NCBI GenBank assembly: GCA_024741835.1
Contig: JAENRP010000222.1
Location: 3,896-67,895, forward strand
Length of the DNA: 64,000 bases
Reading direction: 5' to 3'
From: Diplocarpon mali
Taxonomy: Eukaryota > Ascomycota > Leotiomycetes > Helotiales > Drepanopezizaceae
In this document: positions 32,343 through 42,695 of the stretch, piece after piece
Layout: each line of letters begins with the position of its first letter
Position numbering within the stretch: the first letter of the stretch is position 1
Translations under genes and position numbers: made by a program
The notes under the pieces: generated by a model
Database searches by the model: none
What the model saw: only the letters and a program-made list of their open reading frames with translations
What the model was told of the DNA's origin: nothing

Positions 32343-34400
32343 CAACAGTCCCTGCTCTGCTTGTTCCAACCTGACAGCTGATCTGGTACCAGCGGACTAG
32401 TCTGCGCGGAATTCAATGAGCTGCGCAAGTCAGCATCTGCTTCCATGTACGTGTTGCGATTTCAGCTGCATCTGGCATACACATGGACATGTGTGTATAT
32501 ACTGACATATCTCTCTCTATATCTCTATACATATAAATGTATATACCTTCGCTTTCGCTCGACTCAAAACGGATCCAACGAGCTGGCAGTAAATCAAATC
32601 ACGCGCGGTATGTTTTATGCTGTTGTGATATGTTCCTACGTCCAAGGGTTGTGGGCGCCGTGACTTCATCATGTGACACCGCCGAGACCTAGCTCTTATA
32701 CTCGAGTTCTCTCGCATACGAGTCGAAGTTGGAGCACAGGACACTCACCACTTTCTTTTCACCACCCACACTTCCTCGGACACTCCATCGCCACTCAAGA
32801 GATCAGTGTCTAGACATGCTTTAACTAAGGCAGAAGAAGACTCCCAACTAGTCTTTTGCCTCCTCTGCTACTTCGGCTGATGATCTTGGATTATCTGAGA
32901 AGCTCCGTACTTGGAGTAGTTGGAGACGCGCCACATAGCGCAGCAGGCCAGGCAGGCTACGAAGTTGGAGCGGCGCTGGACAGTAAACACGGCGCCACCA
33001 AGGCCGCGGCGCGCAAGACGAACGGCTGTGAGCAAGGCAGGCTAAGTGAGTCGGAGTTCGCAGTGAATTTGAGGGGTAGGTTTAGAGTTAGGCCGGAGTG
33101 TGAGAGTCCCCTGTATTGCGTTTGTGATGTCGTTTCGGCTTGAGAGATTTGAACAGCGAAGTACGGGCCTGGTACTGATCCGCTGCTAATTCAAGGGTGG
33201 CGAGAGCGTCTCTGCAAGGTTCAATCTGCGTGCATCGGGCGCCTCAGAGGGCGTAGCCAGAGCAGAGGAACGACAAGAGGGCCACCGCGAGAGCGACACA
33301 GCAGCCAAGTAGCAGTTGGCGAGGTTCGGAAAATATACCTCGCCCGACACCCTAGCCTTTGAAGCTAGAGTGAACGATCTGCTTGCATTATTTATAGTGC
33401 TTTAAAGCAGCGATAGTGTTCGGCCACCGACGCAGACACACTTCGTCGCAGGCCCAAGCAAACACCACCCAACCGCCATCTGCTATGGCGGTTGTCAATG
33501 GGTCTGCAGCAGTGAATTTCACTGTCCAGCGGTTTTCATTTGGCCTGCGGCGGAGAAACCCTTCCTCCACACTCCGTCCTCAATACCGGACCATCCAAAC
33601 CTTCCGGGATAGGCTTCGAGGTATACGAAGCACTGAGCGAGTTTATTCCCTTCACGAAAGAGGCCGATGTTTATTTCAGAATTTGCCGATGGAGTCAGTT
33701 GGATTGCTCTGGTAGAGAGGAGCCAAAACCTGCGAGCTAGTCTGCGTAAGCTCGCAACGTCGTGAGAAGCTGGCCACACACCACGCGGCTCCATTTCCAT
33801 GGGGAGTTGGAACACGCCGATATAACAAACATAATTTCAAGGGGTCTCGGTGTCGCCTGCGACGAACAGCTCACCATGACCTGATGCACGTGCCAAGAAC
33901 GACCAGAATAGCTCCCCGCGCTGATCCGCACCACAATATGCGGCGGGTTGGAGTTCATAGTTCAAGGTGTGGGCAGATCATCAGGGGAAGCTTTCGCCTT
34001 TCTTCTGCGTAGCATGCTGGCCGCGGAGGACGGCATGTTATCATATCGGGGGGCGCTGGGGGCTCCCTAGACAGAGCCGGGCTAGATGCCGCTAGCGAGA
34101 TTTCGTATAAGACTGGATCTCCGCTGCTGGGACTCGGCTCTCCAGGCTCGCTCACACTTGTTCGCTATTGTCTTCTCTTTTGCGTCCCTCTTGGTCTAGC
34201 TTTTCTGCTCACATTCGTTCACATTCGTTCACACCTTCCAGATGTTTGACGTCTTCCGTCGCTAGTCCTCTCACACTCTTTTGTTGACTAGCCCTTCCTT
34301 TTCCCCAAAGTAACGCGCAGGTCGGGTAGCATCCTTGGGTCCCAAGTCTACTGGATTTCCTATCTCCTGAACACTTCCTGACCCCTATGCTGAGTCTGGC
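32343..34400. other. no gene recognised
   Basis: About 2 kb without a supported coding frame. A TA/TC-rich simple stretch lies at 32495-32548. The last 200 bp are pyrimidine-rich with a repeated TCACATTCGT and fit the 5' leader of the GH16 gene. Confidence 0.4.
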
Positions 34401-35516
34401 ATGTCTCCTCTCAAACTTCTCGCCGCGCTGCTGTCGCTGGCACCCGCGATCGAAGCTCTGATCCCATCGCCTCCACCGGGCTTTACTCTGACATGGGCCG
34501 ATGACTTTGCCGGCCCCGCGAGAAGTCTGCCGAATCCGGCAAACTGGCTCATGACGACGGGTACCCAATACCCAGGCGGTGCACCGAATGTAGGTGTCAC
34601 CAAGCCCAGGCCTCCTCCCTCGTCTCCGAAACCCATCCGGCCCCCCCTCCGAGATCAAGCGCTGACACGTCCCAGTTCGGAACGGGCGAGATCCAGACAT
34701 ATACCAGCTCCCCCGAGAACGTCGCCCTGTCCGGAAACGGCTCTCTGGCGATCACCCCTCTCCGCAACGGCACGGCCTGGACATCGGCGCGCATCGAGAC
34801 TCGGCGGACAGATTTCATGGCCCAGGAGGGCGGCAAGATGCGCATCGAAGGCAGCATCGCCTTGCCGGATGTCACTGGCGACGCCGCATTGGGCTACTGG
34901 CCGGCTTTTTGGACCTTGGGCGATGCGTTCCGAGGGGTGTTTACCAACTGGCCCATAGTTGGGGAATTCGACAGTACGTACGCATCCCGATGGCTTGGCG
35001 GCACCTCGGCTCGCGGGTTCTGTCTTCGGGGCCGGGACGGCTCACACGGGATATGAAGCTAACGCGCCCACAGTCCTGGAGAATGTCAACGGGCTCAACA
35101 GAGCCTGGGGCACGCTCCACTGCGACGTGCTCCCTGGCGGGAAGTGTAACGAGCCGACCGGCATCTCGGCGAACACCTCTTGCGGACTGGGTACGACGTG
35201 TCAGGGGAACTTCCACACGTATGCGATCGTGGTTGATAGGAGCGCCACACCGGAGAAGATGACATGGGAAGTTGATGGCAAGACGCATCATATTGTCGAG
35301 GAGCCGCAGCTGGGGCCGGAGATTTGGGCTCAGACGGTGCATCATGGCCACTTCATCCTGCTCAACCTGGCGATCGGGGGCGGGTTTCCTAATAGTGTGC
35401 AGGGGAGCCCGACGCCGGTAGAGGCGACGGTGCCGGGGGTTCCTCTGAGAGTTGAGTACGTGGCTGTTTACAACAGTGCTTATCCGGTCTCTGGATACGA
35501 GCAAGAATACAGATAG
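34401..35516 (+). CDS. secreted GH16 endo-beta-1,3(4)-glucanase-like protein
   Basis: Glycoside hydrolase of family GH16 acting on beta-glucans outside the cell or at the wall. Exons 34401-34589, 34676-34973 and 35074-35516 (introns 86 and 100 bp) give 309 aa. A signal peptide begins the protein (M-S-P-L-K-L-L-A-A-L-L-S-L-A-P-A-I-E-A). Residues then run T-L-T-W-A-D-D-F, F-G-T-G-E-I-Q-T-Y-T and Y-W-P-A-F-W-T-L-G. The catalytic motif E-F-D-I-L-E is split by intron 2 (GAATTCGAC-A / TC-CTGGAG) and has both catalytic Glu residues and the Asp between them. E-N-V-N-G-L-N and H-T-Y-A-I-V-V-D follow. The C-terminal jelly-roll strand reads L-R-V-E-Y-V-A-V-Y. No GPI or carbohydrate-binding module is seen. 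Confidence 0.9.
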
Positions 35517-36999
35517 CGAAGAGGTGTCGGGCTAGAGGGATCAGGGTCAGATGCGGGCTGGCATTGATCGTTTTGGTTTGGATGTTTCACGATGTGCTGA
35601 AGGGAAGACTTAAAGTGGCTTTACGTAATTTAATACCAAGACGATAGCACCATCGACTGAGCTCTTGCCAGCAATTTCGGACCTTGTTGTTGCGTTTGAG
35701 CCGATCGATATCCCTCCTGTTGTCACTCGCTTAGCTAACCGAGGGGCACGAGCAAGGCTGTCGGAAGCCAGAGTCCGGACCCAGCATGGGTGACCAGCTC
35801 GGATTTGACAGTGGGATACAGGTGGCCGGAAGTACCAGACTGTGGAACCAGATGTCGACCTTCCCAAGGTGGCGGGATTGGCTCGATATAAATCACTTGC
35901 CTGTGACAGATCGCCTCGACAGTGTGACCGCCGGCGTTCAACAACAAACTTACATGCTTGCCATGAACCAGCTTCACCGCAGGGCCCGTCTGTTCCGGCG
36001 AAAGACCTCGGAAGATCGAGTTCGCGCAACCTCCTAGCCTTTCAAGCACCCGCCGAGAGAAAAGTTGCATGTCGGTAGCCACGTCAGCAGCACTCTCGTA
36101 CAGATCCGCCGGACGAGAGAAACATGCCCTGGACCCAGCCGAACCTCGCCTCGGACTCGACTTCCACCCCCGCGATTCTCCTGCTATCTCAGCTGCAAGA
36201 ACCAGGAAGCATCGCCGGAGCCTCGAGCTTTTGAAACTCATCGATCTCCCGACAGCCGCGAATCGTGACGAGGGTGAGAGAATGGTGGTAGAGCGAGGCA
36301 CGCACAAGAGCTTCTTTACCTTGGAGAAGCGACGGCGCTGCGTAGTGGTATGATGGTATTCGCAAGGTGGACGTCTGACAGAATCACGAGCGGCGGCTCT
36401 CTAGATTGGTCTCGCGCTTCCGGAGCTGGAGCCGCGCTGGTCCTGCCAACCTCTGCGAGAAGTGGCGTGTAGGAAGCTGGGTGTTTCGTTCCCGCGCTCC
36501 AGACCTACACATCTGCTGAGCAGCATCTGAAATACGTAGACGCGACGCTACGCGACCACTCCTATGGCTCGTAGTGACTTCGAGCGCGAGGATGTCGCGG
36601 TCATGCGTAGATGTATGTCAACCTGAGCAGAAGCAGCAGGTCTTCGGCGTCGTCTGCGGCACCTTTGCGCGGATCCACCTGGCTTCGCAAGACTCGACGG
36701 GGAGTCTCCCGTGAAACGGATTGCCGCGAGACCCTCAAGGTCTTCGCTACACACCGTGGCGGCACACCTGTGTCGCAGAAGCGCTTGGGAAGAGAGGTTG
36801 GAGCGGCCCGACGCGACCTTGCGCGTTTCGTGCCACGCGCAAGCGAGTGCACACTCTCTCTGCTATAAGACGACGGCGGCGGAATGTCCCCCGGAGATGA
36901 ACCAGACAACTGTTTTCTCTCCTTACGCGAACAAGACCACCCCTTAACCTGATTTCTAATCCCATCCTATTCCAGAGCCAGCCCGAGCCCCGTCCCAAC
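35517..36999. other. no gene supported
   Basis: A 190-codon minus-strand frame at 35735-36307 has no motif and is not called. The sequence upstream of 37000 contains TATAAG at about 36865-36870, roughly 130 bp before the peptide-precursor start codon. Confidence 0.4.
36863..36870 (+). promoter_or_regulatory. possible TATA element of the peptide-precursor gene
   Basis: GCTATAAG lies about 130 bp upstream of the ATG at 37000. Spacing is suitable, but the match alone is weak evidence. Confidence 0.3.
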
Positions 37000-37680
37000 A
37001 TGCGTTTCTCAACCACCCTCATTGCCATCACGGCCGTCCTCGGATTTGCCGCCGCCAGCGAGAAGAGTCCAGCTCCAGACCGTCTAGTCGAGCGCTCGTA
37101 AGTTCTCCCGGACGCGAAATTTCTTCCGAGTTGCTGCGCAGCGGTTGTCACCCGTGTCTTTTCGTCCGATGGGGGTCTGCAGGCACACCTTGCCCATCTC
37201 GCATGGAAAGATGGAGTCTCCCCACCGGCCCACCGCTGATGGTTTTCATGAGATACAGGACCGACGATCTGATCGAGCGCGCTCCGAAGAACTCGGCCAA
37301 GGCTCCCGGCTTGTGAGTGGATGCTCTGCGTATATCTCTTCCGCATGCTGACCTCCAAAAGCACCGGAGCTGTTGGTTTTGGCAGGCGCTCGTAAGCATC
37401 AGACCTCGCTCTCCAGCTCTGTCAACTCACACGTGCAGCAGCGACGAGATCACAGAGCGCGCTCCGAAGAACTCGGCCAAGGCTCCCGGCTTGTAAGCGG
37501 ATGCCCGGTGTACATATCCTCCATGTGCTGACCTGAAATAGCACCGGAGCGGTGGGTTTCGGCCGGCGCTCGTAAGCATCACCTCTGACGCCCTGGCCGT
37601 GGGCTTACCTGTCCAGGACCCGCGCCATCACAGAGCGCACCGTAGACGATCTCGAGGACGACGAGGATGATTATGAGTAG
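37000..37680 (+). CDS. secreted repeat-peptide precursor with modular exons (KEP/RiPP candidate)
   Basis: Six small exons: 37000-37097, 37259-37312, 37362-37391, 37439-37492, 37542-37571 and 37617-37680. They encode 109 aa. Exon 1 is a signal peptide (M-R-F-S-T-T-L-I-A-I-T-A-V-L-G-F-A-A-A-S) plus a short pro-part ending L-V-E-R-S. A 54-nt plus 30-nt exon pair then occurs twice. Each pair encodes a leader ending I-E-R or I-T-E-R, the core A-P-K-N-S-A-K-A-P-G-F-T-G-A-V-G-F-G, and R-R-S. Exon 6 repeats the I-T-E-R start and then ends in an acidic tail (D-D-L-E-D-D-E-D-D-Y-E). All five introns are phase 2 GT-AG. Arg-Arg is a Kex2 site, so processing in the Golgi would release two near-identical peptides. 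I know no family with this core; no UstYa-type or other maturation gene is in the window. A pheromone precursor is less likely, because no WC...C-type core is present. Confidence 0.8.
37259..37616 (+). repeat. tandem exon-intron module, two copies (180 and 178 bp)
   Basis: Module = 54-nt exon, 49-nt intron, 30-nt exon, 45-47-nt intron. Copy 1 is 37259-37438, copy 2 is 37439-37616, and exon 6 starts a third partial copy. The last 38 nt of the 54-nt exons are identical. The 30-nt exons differ at four sites, all synonymous. The 49-nt introns differ at about 14 sites. Confidence 0.85.
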
Positions 37681-39166
37681 GTGCTCGATCCGGCCTTCTT
37701 GCGTTCCCCGCCAACTGACTCTCTTGAAGCGAGAACTGAGGGCGGGAGGCCACAAGGCTTGTCCTGGGTGAGTTCTCCCCTCTGGAGCCTGTTTCCCGTC
37801 GCTCATCGACTCTGCTTAGCCGGAGGGGCATCCCGAGCGTGGTGCGTAGATGCGGACCATGTGCGTCTTGGATCAGTCTGGGACTGAGCGGACAGTCGGG
37901 TTTGCCACGGATCCTCGCGGTCTGCGCCGCTGGGACAATGTCAACTTCAACCTCTGGAGCAATCCAAGTGCCAATGCCTCTCTGTGATCCGTATTCCCAG
38001 CCCCTGCATCTGCGCGCGGGGTGGGCAGGCCATCCATCCCCACGTGACACCGAATGGCATGTTGCCCGTCGAACCTGTTGCTCGCCGTCTCGTGCGCGCT
38101 CTCCGCGGGAGAATATTTTTCTTCGAGAGAGCCGAAAAGCTTCACTCGCCCCCGCGTAACCGGTCGCCAGCGAGGAATCCCCAGCCAGCATGCAAGGCCT
38201 GCCGAAGCGGATGTTCGAAGCAGAGTACGAGGCGCGGGTGGAGCGGTGGCGATGAAAATTCCTGTGCTTCCACGGCGCGGAGCAGCAGGAAACCCAAACA
38301 AATTGCCGACACTGGATAAGGAATGGCAATACTGTACCCGTGCTTGTCGGGCCGGTGGGAGATTCCCTACATCACACGAGAAAAGAAGAGAAAGAGAGAG
38401 AGAAAGGAAATGGAAAAAAGAAGGGAAAAAAAAGTGAGAGAGAAAAAACGGGATAAGTAATCAACAGCCTCGCCACAAGAAGAGGCGGAGTGTTGACAGC
38501 GGTGATGGCGATGACAGCAATGCTACCGTGCCTGGGGATCTCGCAGACGACGACAAGGTCAGAGTCCCTTTCTGGTATGCTGCGTCCAGTCACCGCATCC
38601 CGAGGATTCCAGCTTGCCGTGGGATAGTCTCGCCCGCACATTCTCACGGCTTGTGAAGTTGATGTTGGAACAAGACTTCCCTCCCCTCCCGACCTTCTCG
38701 TCCTCGGCTGTGAAATACTCGGGTGAGCCCCACCCTTCTCCACCTCGACCTTCTCCGTCTCACCGTGCAGAGTCTGATCATCAGATCCGCTGTGCAATCT
38801 CCTCCCGTGACGGACAATGCCCGCACCCAGACTGATCCTCCAACGCTCAACTCTACGCATCACCAAAGGTGAGGTATCCAACAGCACTGCACATTGACCC
38901 AAGCGGAAACGGACACCTGGAGGGAACATCCACTGATCCATGTTCTCGCTAGGAGCGTAGGAGCAGAGGCAGAAACCACCCATCTCGTCTTCTACTCAAA
39001 CGCAATCCAAAGCAACGGAATCGTCTCATCGTATATCATACCACCCTCCAGATGCATGTAGAGAGAGAGAGAGACTGTCCTGAAATCTACCACGCATCCA
39101 ACCTTCCACCACCATCCCTTCCACGCCATTCCCGCGCCCGATTCCCATCTCCACCGTCCCGACTCT
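37681..39166. other. no gene recognised
   Basis: 3' flanks of the peptide gene and of glutamate decarboxylase. An A/G-rich low-complexity stretch lies at 38380-38450. Long frames on either strand show no motif. Confidence 0.4.
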
Positions 39167-40888
39167 CTAACAGATCGCGTGCGTCTTGCCCGTCTTGCCC
39201 TGCAGACTATGCTTCTCCTTCCGATACGCCGCATGATTGTGGCTCGCCTTGCCGCTATGACTATTATGCTCCATGATAAACTTCTCGTTGCGCTTCATCT
39301 CCTCGCGGTCCATGTCGTCCAAGACACCGACGCACAGCTTGATATCGCTGAGCAGTTGGTCACAGCGACTCTTGGTAAAATCCTCGCGGACCACCACGCG
39401 CAGCATCTTGAGATCCGTGGTGTTGGGGGCCATCGTGTACGCAGGCACGACCCAGGAGCGGCCTCGAAGCTGGCGAGCGAGCGCAAACTCGTCGTAGTGC
39501 TTTCCAGCCGCGGGATCGAGACGGAAGGCGACTAGAGGGAGACCCTTGCCGGATTTTTGGGACATGATGACGAAGCCGAGCTGGGAAAGGGAGTCCGAGA
39601 GGTAGTCGGCGGTGCGGGTTAGATTCGACATGATCGAGCGGTAACCGTGCTTGCCGAGGCGGATCAGCTGGTAGTACTGGCCGATCACTTGGGATGCGCC
39701 CTTTGAGAAGTTGAGGGTAAAAGAGGCTTGGTCCGCTCCGAGATAGTTGATATTGAAGACCAGCTCCTTGGGGAGGTATTCAGGTGCACGCCAGACCACC
39801 CAACCGACACCTGGATAGACGAGTCCGTACCTAGACACCGTTAGCATGGGTTGGCGAGCTTGGAAGATCGTGGCCACGAACTTGTGTCCAGAAACATTGA
39901 TGGAAACGACTTTCTCAAGTCTGAAGTCCCACTCGAGCTCTGGCGCCACGAAAGGGGCCACGAATCCGCCTGACGCGGCGTCAATATGGATCACCGTATC
40001 AATGTTTCTCTCGACCAGTAAATCATTGACTTTCTTTGCATCCTCGTACTCCCCAGTATAAGTGGTTCCAAGGATCACACAGATACCAATTGTATTCTCG
40101 TCCACCAAGTTGACGGCCTGCTCGGGGTCAATCACGTATCGCTCCTGCGTACAGTATACGTATCTCTCCTCGACCTCAAAGTACCGCGCGGCCTTCTCCC
40201 AGCACACCTGCACTGCACTACTCATGACGATATTGGGATTATCAAAAGGCTTTCCGGCTGCCTGGCGAGCATTCTTCCAGCGCTTCTTCATGGCTAGAAC
40301 GCCGAGCATGATGGCCTCAGATGAGCCGACGGTGGATGTGCCGACTGGCGCGTCGGTCTCTTCCGCCGTGGGAGCGTTGAAGAGACGGCCGATCATGGAG
40401 ACGCAGCGGTTCTGGATATCGGCGGATTGGGGGTATTCCTCGTAGTCGATGAAGTTCTTGGAAAAGGCTTCGGTCATCAGGTCCTCGACCTCTTTTTCCT
40501 GCCCACCAATATTAGCAGCCAGGATAGAGCACGAAACGAGGATCACATGCCATGAACGTAGTAACGAAGGAGGCCAAGCTATGTTCTTTGTCAGTGTTGT
40601 CCAGGTGGTGTGGAATCGAGGTCCAGGTCTACAGCCCACGACGTACTTCAACATAGGATTCCCATCCAGGCTCAAATCATCCTTGATCATACGATATGCA
40701 ACTTCCTTTGGCATCTCTTTCTCGGGCATCTCATGTTTCGGCAGATCCTCAGCGGCGAAGCGGCTCCCATACACGGTGGTGGTGAAGCTGTCATTTTCGG
40801 GGGCGGCTGCGATGGAGAGCTTGTCGAGGCCGTCGACGAGGGGTTCGTCGACGAGGCCGTCGTGTTTGATCGAGGTGAGGTGGACCAT
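39167..40888 (-). CDS. GAD1: glutamate decarboxylase
   Basis: PLP enzyme converting glutamate to GABA and CO2 in the cytosol; first step of the GABA shunt. Four exons: 40647-40888, 40551-40578, 39882-40498 and 39167-39830, 516 aa. Intron 1 (40579-40646) joins N-P-M-L to N-L-A-S-F-V-T-T. Intron 2 (40499-40550) begins GCATGT, a GC-AG intron, and restores F-V-T-T-F-M-E-K-E-V-E-D-L-M. Intron 3 (39831-39881) is 51 bp without a stop, so the frame reads through it, but removal restores S-G-H-K-Y-G-L-V-Y-P-G-V-G-W, which holds the PLP-binding Lys. Other marks: Y-P-Q-S-A-D-I-Q-N-R-C, G-S-S-E-A-I-M-L, H-I-D-A-A-S-G-G-F. The C-terminus is basic and His-rich. Length and motifs match the family well. Confidence 0.95.
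   Translation of the reverse strand: MVHLTSIKHDGLVDEPLVDGLDKLSIAAAPENDSFTTTVYGSRFAAEDLPKHEMPEKEMPKEVAYRMIKDDLSLDGNPMLKYVVGCRPGPRFHTTWTTLTKNIAWPPSLLRSWHVILVSCSILAANIGGQEKEVEDLMTEAFSKNFIDYEEYPQSADIQNRCVSMIGRLFNAPTAEETDAPVGTSTVGSSEAIMLGVLAMKKRWKNARQAAGKPFDNPNIVMSSAVQVCWEKAARYFEVEERYVYCTQERYVIDPEQAVNLVDENTIGICVILGTTYTGEYEDAKKVNDLLVERNIDTVIHIDAASGGFVAPFVAPELEWDFRLEKVVSINVSGHKFVATIFQARQPMLTVSRYGLVYPGVGWVVWRAPEYLPKELVFNINYLGADQASFTLNFSKGASQVIGQYYQLIRLGKHGYRSIMSNLTRTADYLSDSLSQLGFVIMSQKSGKGLPLVAFRLDPAAGKHYDEFALARQLRGRSWVVPAYTMAPNTTDLKMLRVVVREDFTKSRCDQLLSDIKLCVGVLDDMDREEMKRNEKFIMEHNSHSGKASHNHAAYRKEKHSLQGKTGKTHAIC
40499..40550 (-). other. GC-AG intron of glutamate decarboxylase
   Basis: 52-bp intron with 5' GCATGT and 3' GGGCAG. 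A GT alternative six bases upstream (ACGTTCATG) breaks the conserved reading, whereas GC-AG gives it exactly. Confidence 0.75.
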
Positions 40889-41189
40889 GATTGTGGTTGT
40901 TGCGGTTCTTGTGGTAGGTCTGGGGTCTGGGGTCTGAAGGAGAATAAGAATGAGGATGGGATTGAGATCTAGATGTGTTGTTGTGTGGGGCGAGGAGTGT
41001 CCTGCTCAAGCGTGGAGAAAAGGTAGATATTTTAACTGATGTTTTGACGATTGGGGGAGGAGATGGCGGGGTCGAAAGTGCGAAAAGATGCCGACGGGTG
41101 GTCGAGATTCGCCGAAGCTCAACTTCCTGAAAGACTCGAGGAGAAAGAAAAGGGAAAAATGAAGGAAGATGATGTGGAGGGGGCAATTC

Positions 41190-41197
41190 CTTATATA
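41190..41197 (-). promoter_or_regulatory. possible TATA box of glutamate decarboxylase
   Basis: TATATAAG on the minus strand, about 300 bp before the ATG at 40888. Plausible with a long 5' leader; consensus match only. Confidence 0.35.
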
Positions 41198-41409
41198 CCT
41201 CGTTATCCAGCCGGGCAGCCAGCTCCGGCCGTCCTCATTCACACCACATCACCTTCAAACGCGTCAGCCCTCCTCGTCCCCCTCCCCCACCAGCCCTCGT
41301 CTCAAGTCTCAGACCAAGCAGGGGTGCAGCTGCCCAGTTTCTTGGCACAAAAGCTTAGCCCCGAGCTAGCAGCCCCCTGTCCGTATTCACCGCTCCGGGC
41401 CATCCTATT

Positions 41410-41480
41410 GGGTGTATATATGTATGTATGGTATGTATATATATGTATATATATTTGTATATATCTGTATATACTCATGT
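41410..41480. repeat. TATG/TATA-rich microsatellite
   Basis: Alternating GTATATAT and GTATGT blocks, compound and imperfect. Confidence 0.8.
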
Positions 41481-41509
41481 ATTTCTACATGTTTCTAATA
41501 TTTCTAAAA

Positions 41510-41580
41510 TTGCTGATGTTGCTGATGTTGCTGATGTTGCTAATATTGCTAGTTTTGCTAGTTTTTCTAATCGCTCTAAT
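41510..41580 (+). repeat. decaying 9-mer tandem repeat (TTGCTGATG)n
   Basis: Three exact copies of TTGCTGATG (41510-41536) continue as TTGCTAATA, TTGCTAGTT, TTGCTAGTT and TTTCTAATC, so the array fades from left to right. Confidence 0.85.
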
Positions 41581-41618
41581 CTTTCTATATATATTCACAT
41601 ACATACATATGTACTATC

Positions 41619-41679
41619 TCTCTCTCTCTCTCTATCGATGTATATATACATCTATCATCTATCATCTATCATCTATCTT
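41619..41679. repeat. (TC)n and (ATCTATC)n simple repeats
   Basis: A TC run followed by TATATA and then four copies of the heptamer ATCTATC, the last one clipped. Confidence 0.85.
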
Positions 41680-42695
41680 ACACACACGCACAAGTATTTA
41701 CACGTGCATACGTCAGCGGGCGGGCCCATTTAAGCTCCCGCATCTTCCGCTCAGGCATCTGAGTCTGGATATATGATAGAGAGCCCCGGGCTTGCGGGCC
41801 CAGCCCAAATGTCTGCACACCCTGGCAGCTGCGTCGTCGGGCTCGGAAGGTCGAGCAATCCATGGCGCCATGGGGCGGGATGGAAGGAGTTGGCGCCGGT
41901 TTGTTGCTCAGCATATCATATGTCCATGTTCATATGTCCATGTTTCTGTCGTTTCAATGAGCTTCCTATTCAGATCGCTCGGATCCTCCCCCCCGTTCCC
42001 CCCTCACCCCCCGACCTTGAACCAGCTTCTGCGGCCAAAACAATGTTTCGGCCTCACGAGAGTTATCTAGGCAAAACACTATGATTTTGGATCCTCGAGG
42101 ACTGGACGCACCTGGCTCTCAGAGTAAATTTCTGAGACGTCCTGTCCCTTTCCATGGAGTTAACTCATCGAGGTCTCACTATGCACCTGAAGCTTATCCA
42201 GGGTAGGTGTCAAGTAGACGCAAAAACTACATCGGGCACCTGGAATTAACCGATCAGTAGGATACACCTCCCCTAGACTGAGAAGACGTATATATGAGAT
42301 GGCATTCCATGTGGCTAGTGCTCTCAAAACGCAATCCGATATTCCAGAAACCAGCTTGACAGTACCAGTAGGAAGGTAGGTCCTATCCAATATACAAGAA
42401 ACCATGCAGTGTCGTCTATTCGTTGCGGCGCAGGGAAAAGACGTATATTACAAGAGACGCCGGTGTTTTCCCTTTCCCAGCAAAGACCCGGGAAGGAAAT
42501 ACCCAGACCCTCCCTGTTCTACAACACCACGGACGTCTATACTCTAGAAGAACCGAAAGGAGAAGACTACGACCAGCCCGAAATAATGCACAGAGCGACC
42601 CATCCTACGCGAGGAGGAATGCCTCGCTCCTATTCATAGGACTACGCAGGTCCAAGTCCTAGTTCCCGACGTTCGACCCGTATGTATTGATACCT

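Larger units (their letters stand above)
40889..42695. other. intergenic with many simple repeats
   Basis: Contains the glutamate decarboxylase promoter and the simple repeats listed separately (41410-41480, 41510-41580, 41620-41680). No gene is supported. A 241-codon plus frame at 41051-41776 is repeat-driven. Confidence 0.4.

Noticed and set aside
34209..34700. 163-codon minus-strand frame overlapping the GH16 start
   Set aside because: Antisense to a clear signal peptide and GH16 exon.
35735..36307. 190-codon minus-strand frame
   Set aside because: No domain, signal peptide or conserved feature; overlapping open frames on the other strand.
36747..37364. 205-codon minus-strand frame over the peptide-precursor gene
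   Set aside because: Antisense to the conserved repeat modules, Arg-rich, with no motif; the plus-strand model has selection and splice support.
37259..37616. CRISPR-like array
   Set aside because: The repeats are exons and introns of one eukaryotic gene with synonymous-only change in the core, not short palindromic repeats with unique spacers.
37000..37680. Alpha-factor-type pheromone precursor
   Set aside because: It has a secretion signal and Arg-Arg sites, but no aromatic/Cys pheromone core, no dipeptidyl-aminopeptidase spacer of the usual X-Ala type, and introns inside each repeat.
41051..41776. 241-codon plus-strand frame
   Set aside because: Its second half is translated simple repeats (I/L/Y-rich); first half overlaps the glutamate decarboxylase promoter.
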